A program made the position numbers and the translations under genes. This document shows, piece after piece, positions 60,962 to 64,000 of a DNA stretch of 64,000 nt (position 1 is its first letter; each line of letters starts with the position of its first letter). This stretch comes from Bhargavaea changchunensis (lineage in GTDB: Bacteria > Bacillota > Bacilli > Bacillales_A > Planococcaceae): the NCBI RefSeq assembly GCF_042665595.1, contig NZ_JBHTCT010000010.1, forward strand, positions 3,176-67,175, given 5' to 3'. Below the pieces are notes generated by a model, which saw only the letters and a program-made list of their open reading frames with translations, was not told where the DNA came from and made no database searches.

Positions 60962-60998
60962 AAAACTGGCTTCGCAGTGCGCGAAGCCAGTTTTTTTG
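60962..60998. terminator. Strong bidirectional terminator after ecsAB
   Basis: Stem AAAACTGGCTTCGC/GCGAAGCCAGTTTT, five-base loop, T7. Confidence 0.92.
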
Positions 60999-61018
60999 TG
61001 GATATTACGCGTTGCGCC

Positions 61019-61102
61019 AATATGTCAACGTCTCAATGAAATATAGCAACGTTTCAATGTAATATGTCAACGTCTCAATATAATATAGCAACGTCTCACT
61101 AA
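61019..61102. repeat. Array D: four units of 21 bp in ABAB order
   Basis: Units begin at 61019, 61040, 61061 and 61082. Units 1 and 3 start AATATGTCAACGTCTCAAT; units 2 and 4 start AATATAGCAACG and continue TTTCAAT or TCTCACT. The ABAB order gives a 42-bp higher period. It fills the gap between the ecsB terminator and the stop of the convergent C45 gene. Confidence 0.85.
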
Positions 61103-61118
61103 AGGTCGTAGACTCCAG

Positions 61119-62171
61119 TCAGTTCCGAAGCTTGTCCATGTTCGCAAATCCGATGTCCGTACCGACATGTCCCGTGATCGTCGACCGCTCGATGTCGTCA
61201 CCACGGAGCCAGGCCGCGAAGTCGAATTCGACCGGATCTGTGTCCCCTCCAAGTGCGAACCAGGCGGTGAGCGTCTCCGGGAAGTAGGCGGAAGTATGAA
61301 TCGTGCCGGCCCAGCTTTTGTAATTGTCGGCGAAGACGCCTTTGCCGGTGTCGTTCAGGAGACGCCAGGCCTGCAAGGCATCGGACAACGCTTCCGGCCT
61401 TTCCTTCATGGCGTCCATCCGCTCGATGGAATCTTTCAGGTAGCGGCGGTTTTCGTCAGTCTGCTGCTCAAAGTGGTTCGTGCAGTAAGCGGATTCCCTG
61501 ACGATGACGCCGCGAGGACCGGCTTCGACAAGGGCACGATTGCCGGTTTTGTCGAGCAGGTTGTAGCTGAATGAGCCGCGGTGGGGGAGGTCCTGCAGAA
61601 ATCGGACGGCCTCCTCCACATCTGCGCATGTCTCCAGGATCAGCCGGCCGACCATCCAGCAGACGAATCCGTCACCCGGCCGCTTCCGGTTCGTGAAGTT
61701 GTAGCCCATCGCCAGGCCCTTTTCATTCAGGCCGTCCATCCGTCCGGTGATCCGCTGGGCGGGCCCGATGATGGCGTAGCCTCCGTCATCGGGTTGGAAT
61801 ACGGTATAGAGCCCTTCGTAAGTGTTTGGATGGAAGTCGTAGTTCCGCACGATGAAGTTACTGCCTGTCAGCACCGAACATCCCGCGCGGACGGGTTCTG
61901 TCCGGTAGCCGCCGAAGTCCCGGAGAATCTCTTCCATCGGCAGGCCGAGCGCGTCCCGCATGCCGTTCAACTCCTCCCACAACTGCGGTGCGAACCGGCC
62001 GAAGATGACTTCCGCTTCGCGGACATTGATGTGGAAACGGGGCTTCATCGTCCGCCACTTGGTCCTGCGATTATGGAGCGTCAAGGAGTCGCGCAGCCGT
62101 TCGCCTTGCAAATAACCGAAATCATAGTGCGATCCGCGGAACTGGACCACGTCTGTATAGATCTCTCTCAT
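61119..62171 (-). CDS. C45-family autoproteolytic acyltransferase/hydrolase-like protein
   Basis: 350-aa Ntn-hydrolase of the penicillin-V acylase/isopenicillin-N acyltransferase type. RAGCSVL places the nucleophile at Cys98 after Gly97, where such proenzymes cut themselves. NYDFHPNTYEGLY and GLNEKGLAMGYNF are further family motifs; HRGSFSYNLLDKTGN follows. The likely reaction is amide hydrolysis of N-acyl amino acids or similar; substrate unknown. It sits in place of ecsC between ecsB and yhaA. Confidence 0.82.
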   Translation of the reverse strand: MREIYTDVVQFRGSHYDFGYLQGERLRDSLTLHNRRTKWRTMKPRFHINVREAEVIFGRFAPQLWEELNGMRDALGLPMEEILRDFGGYRTEPVRAGCSVLTGSNFIVRNYDFHPNTYEGLYTVFQPDDGGYAIIGPAQRITGRMDGLNEKGLAMGYNFTNRKRPGDGFVCWMVGRLILETCADVEEAVRFLQDLPHRGSFSYNLLDKTGNRALVEAGPRGVIVRESAYCTNHFEQQTDENRRYLKDSIERMDAMKERPEALSDALQAWRLLNDTGKGVFADNYKSWAGTIHTSAYFPETLTAWFALGGDTDPVEFDFAAWLRGDDIERSTITGHVGTDIGFANMDKLRN

Positions 62172-62288
62172 TAGGATTCATCCTTTACAACAGTTGTCTT
62201 TGTCCATCTTGGAACAGCGCCGGACGACGGTCAAGAATTGCTCCATGTAAAAAGAGTTTGTCTGAAAAGTGTATTTCCAGCATAAAAA

Positions 62289-62410
62289 GCAAACAGCAGT
62301 GGCTCTCGTCGCTTTCCGCGGGCGTTGCCTTAGCCTCCTCGGACTCCGTCCTGCGGGGTCTTCGGCTAACGCTATTCCCGCAGGAGTCTCCCGACGCCAC
62401 TGCTGTTTGC
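62289..62410 (+). repeat. Dispersed GC-rich intergenic element, copy 3
   Basis: 122 bp bounded by a perfect 15-bp terminal inverted repeat, GCAAACAGCAGTGGC and its complement (62396-62410). Interior: CGTCGCTTTCCGCGGGCG, CTCCTGCGGGG-type (CCTGCGGGGTCTTCGGC) and CCCGCAGGAGTCTCCCGACG. The interior resembles copies 1 and 2; the arms do not. Such elements are known by sight from many Bacillales genomes. Confidence 0.85.
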
Positions 62411-62454
62411 CATAGATACAAGAATTACTTATTGGTCAGCCCCACTGAAAAATC

Positions 62455-63648
62455 TTATTCGCCTTGGTAGCCTGTCGCGGCAGCCCCAAGAATTTTCGCC
62501 GCCTGCAGCATTGCACGCTCGTCAAAGTCGAAGCGTGGGTGGTGGTGCGGATACGGCTCTTCCGGAGCGGCGCCGGTGAAGAAGAACGTGCCCGGCACGT
62601 TCTCGAGATAGTAGGCGAAGTCTTCGCCGCCCATCTGAGGTGCGCCTTCCACAGCTTCCAGGCCTTCGAGACCCTCGATTGTCTTCACGAGGAAATCTGT
62701 CTCTGCCGCATGGTTGACGACAGCCGGATAACCGCGGAAGTATTTGTAATCGATCTCGCTGTCTGTAGAGATTGCGGTTCCTTTGACGACACGGGCGATT
62801 TCGCTTTCCATGAGATCACGGATTTCCGGCTGGAACGTGCGGACCGTGCCTTTGAGTTCAGCAGAGTCGGCGATAACGTTGAACGCGTTTTCTGCGACGA
62901 ACGAGCCCACGGAAAGGACGGCCGATTCGATCGGGTCAACACGGCGGGAAACGAGCTGCTGGAGGTTCTGGACCAGTTGGGAGCCGATGACGACGGCGTC
63001 TTTTGTCTGGTGCGGGTTCGCGCCGTGTCCTCCGCGGCCCTGAACCTTGATCTCGAACCGGTCGGCTGCCGCCATGATCGGGCCTGTACGGTATTCCACC
63101 GTGCCGTAAGGCGTCTGCGACCAGAGGTGCGTGCCGAAGATGGCATCGACACCGTCCAGGCAGCCGTCCTCGATCATCGAAATGGCGCCGCCCGGGGCAA
63201 ATTCCTCGGCATGCTGGTGGATCATCACATATTCGCCGGCCAGCTCATCGCGGAGCTCGTGGAGCGCTTTGGCGAGCGTCAGGAGTGTCGCCGTGTGGCC
63301 GTCGTGTCCGCATGCATGCATGACGCCGTCAACGGTCGACTTATATTCGACGTCTTTCTGGTCCTGGATCGGCAGGGCATCGAAGTCGGCGCGGAGCGCA
63401 ACCGTCTTGCCGGGCTTGCCGCCCTTGATGCGTGCGACGACACCGTTGCCGCCGACATTCGCGCGGAACTCGACACCGAGCTCAGTATAAAAGTCCTGGA
63501 TGTATTGGGCTGTTTTATATTCCTTGAACGAAAGCTCCGGATGCTGATGAAGATAGCGGCGGATGTTGATCATGTCATCATTGGAAGCTTCCAGTTTGGA
63601 GAAGAGGCGTTCCTGCAAACTTTCGGCGCTTACTGTCTGTTCGGTCAT
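62455..63648 (-). CDS. yhaA: M20D amidohydrolase YhaA
   Basis: 397-aa zinc aminoacylase. Motifs: ALRADFDALPIQD, HACGHDGHTATLL, HQHAEEFAPGGA with the Glu pair, GTHLWSQTP and, near the end, MGGEDFAYYLENVPGTFFF. Hydrolyses N-acyl amino acids; the B. subtilis counterpart YhaA lies at the same place next to ecs. The start MTEQTVSAES follows GGAGGGATTTCA. It has its own promoter. Paralog of the protein at 1210. Confidence 0.9.
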   Translation of the reverse strand: MTEQTVSAESLQERLFSKLEASNDDMINIRRYLHQHPELSFKEYKTAQYIQDFYTELGVEFRANVGGNGVVARIKGGKPGKTVALRADFDALPIQDQKDVEYKSTVDGVMHACGHDGHTATLLTLAKALHELRDELAGEYVMIHQHAEEFAPGGAISMIEDGCLDGVDAIFGTHLWSQTPYGTVEYRTGPIMAAADRFEIKVQGRGGHGANPHQTKDAVVIGSQLVQNLQQLVSRRVDPIESAVLSVGSFVAENAFNVIADSAELKGTVRTFQPEIRDLMESEIARVVKGTAISTDSEIDYKYFRGYPAVVNHAAETDFLVKTIEGLEGLEAVEGAPQMGGEDFAYYLENVPGTFFFTGAAPEEPYPHHHPRFDFDERAMLQAAKILGAAATGYQGE

Positions 63649-63688
63649 TGAAATCCCTCCGGTAGGCGAAATAATTTGAATGTTATTT

Positions 63689-63717
63689 ATTATAGACCCC
63701 ATTCTGAAGAAGGGCAA
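63689..63717 (-). promoter_or_regulatory. Sigma-A promoter of yhaA
   Basis: On the minus strand TTGCCC, a 17-bp spacer and a perfect TATAAT, about 40 bp before the start. Confidence 0.7.
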
Positions 63718-63852
63718 TAGCATGGAAACAGACAAAAAGTGTCACGGACCGGGGACGCGTGCGAATCCATGGAGTTTGCATACGAAAGTCCTCTCGTCCC
63801 CAAGCTTTGCTGATGAAACGGGAAAGCTCACGTATGCTCTTTCCTCCAAATA

Positions 63853-63996
63853 AAAAAACGGCGCCTGGGCGCCGTTTCAGACTGTAGACAAAACGGACCT
63901 AGAGGAAATCTCTCTAGGTCCGTTTAGTAATTTTATTGGAAATTTATCGTGGTTTTCTCCTTAAATCCCCTTGGAATGACCGGCCGTCAGGCCGGT
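63853..63996. terminator. Three successive hairpins at the right edge
   Basis: AAACGGCGCC/GGCGCCGTTT (63856-63877, A run before it), AAACGGACCTAGAG/CTCTAGGTCCGTTT (63891-63925) and ACCGGCC/GGCCGGT (63979-63996). The first suits a minus-strand transcript coming from beyond the window; the others lack clear T runs. No gene is seen from 63718 to the end. Confidence 0.65.
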
Positions 63997-64000
63997 TCGG

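Overview
The window looks like a chromosomal segment from a GC-rich member of the Bacillales, most likely family Planococcaceae (a Bhargavaea-like genus is a guess, not shown by the sequence). The reasons are Gram-positive Shine-Dalgarno sites, Firmicutes-type genes (prsA, hpr/scoC, ecsAB, yhaM, hemZ, rocB, yhcX, bdbC) and small coat-like and YjcZ-like proteins usual in spore formers. No rRNA, tRNA, CRISPR array, prophage or complete insertion sequence was seen.

Left part (1-25 kb): a mixed set of housekeeping and transport genes. These include meso-DAP dehydrogenase, an M20 amidohydrolase, a frameshifted sodium:solute symporter, an SDR, a cupin, a DHA2 exporter, a CstA-type transporter behind a promoter that overlaps a palindrome, queG-trmL, a purine permease, an aldo/keto reductase, a pseudouridine synthase, a bdbC/thioredoxin pair, yhcX (acetyltransferase-nitrilase fusion), an acidic lipoprotein, a CDF metal exporter, a CNNM/CorC protein, an RlmI-like methyltransferase and a chromate transporter.

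Right part (25-64 kb): the gene order follows, from memory, the Bacillus subtilis stretch bmrB/yheJ to yhaA: leader-bmrC-bmrD, yheE, yheB-yheA, hemZ, yhaR, yhaQ-yhaP, yhaO-yhaN-yhaM, prsA, hpr, yhaH, trpP, hit, ecsA-ecsB, yhaA. Interruptions include rocB, an MFS carrier, a class-C-type serine hydrolase, a Gfo/Idh-plus-TIM-barrel sugar pair, a four-gene membrane-protein/XRE-regulator operon, a cupin-plus-coat-protein cluster, and a C45 acyltransferase-like gene sitting where ecsC would be. serC, ecsC and yhaL are not seen at their expected places.

The most striking non-coding content is of four kinds. (1) A long leader ahead of the bmrCD-type heterodimeric ABC exporter holds two micro-ORFs, two tandem intrinsic terminators and two hairpins that each enclose a micro-ORF stop codon; this looks like ribosome-mediated attenuation. 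(2) Four intergenic arrays have an exact 20- or 21-bp period with unrelated cores. One is a mirror-symmetric 4+4 array centred on CCGGCCGG, and two have alternating units. (3) Three copies of a dispersed GC-rich element share an interior. In two copies the terminal arms differ in sequence but are perfectly self-complementary, as expected for a structured element. (4) Six GTAAAG/CTTTAC hexamers cover the promoter of the XRE operon. Two genes carry apparent one-base changes in G runs (symporter, second cupin).
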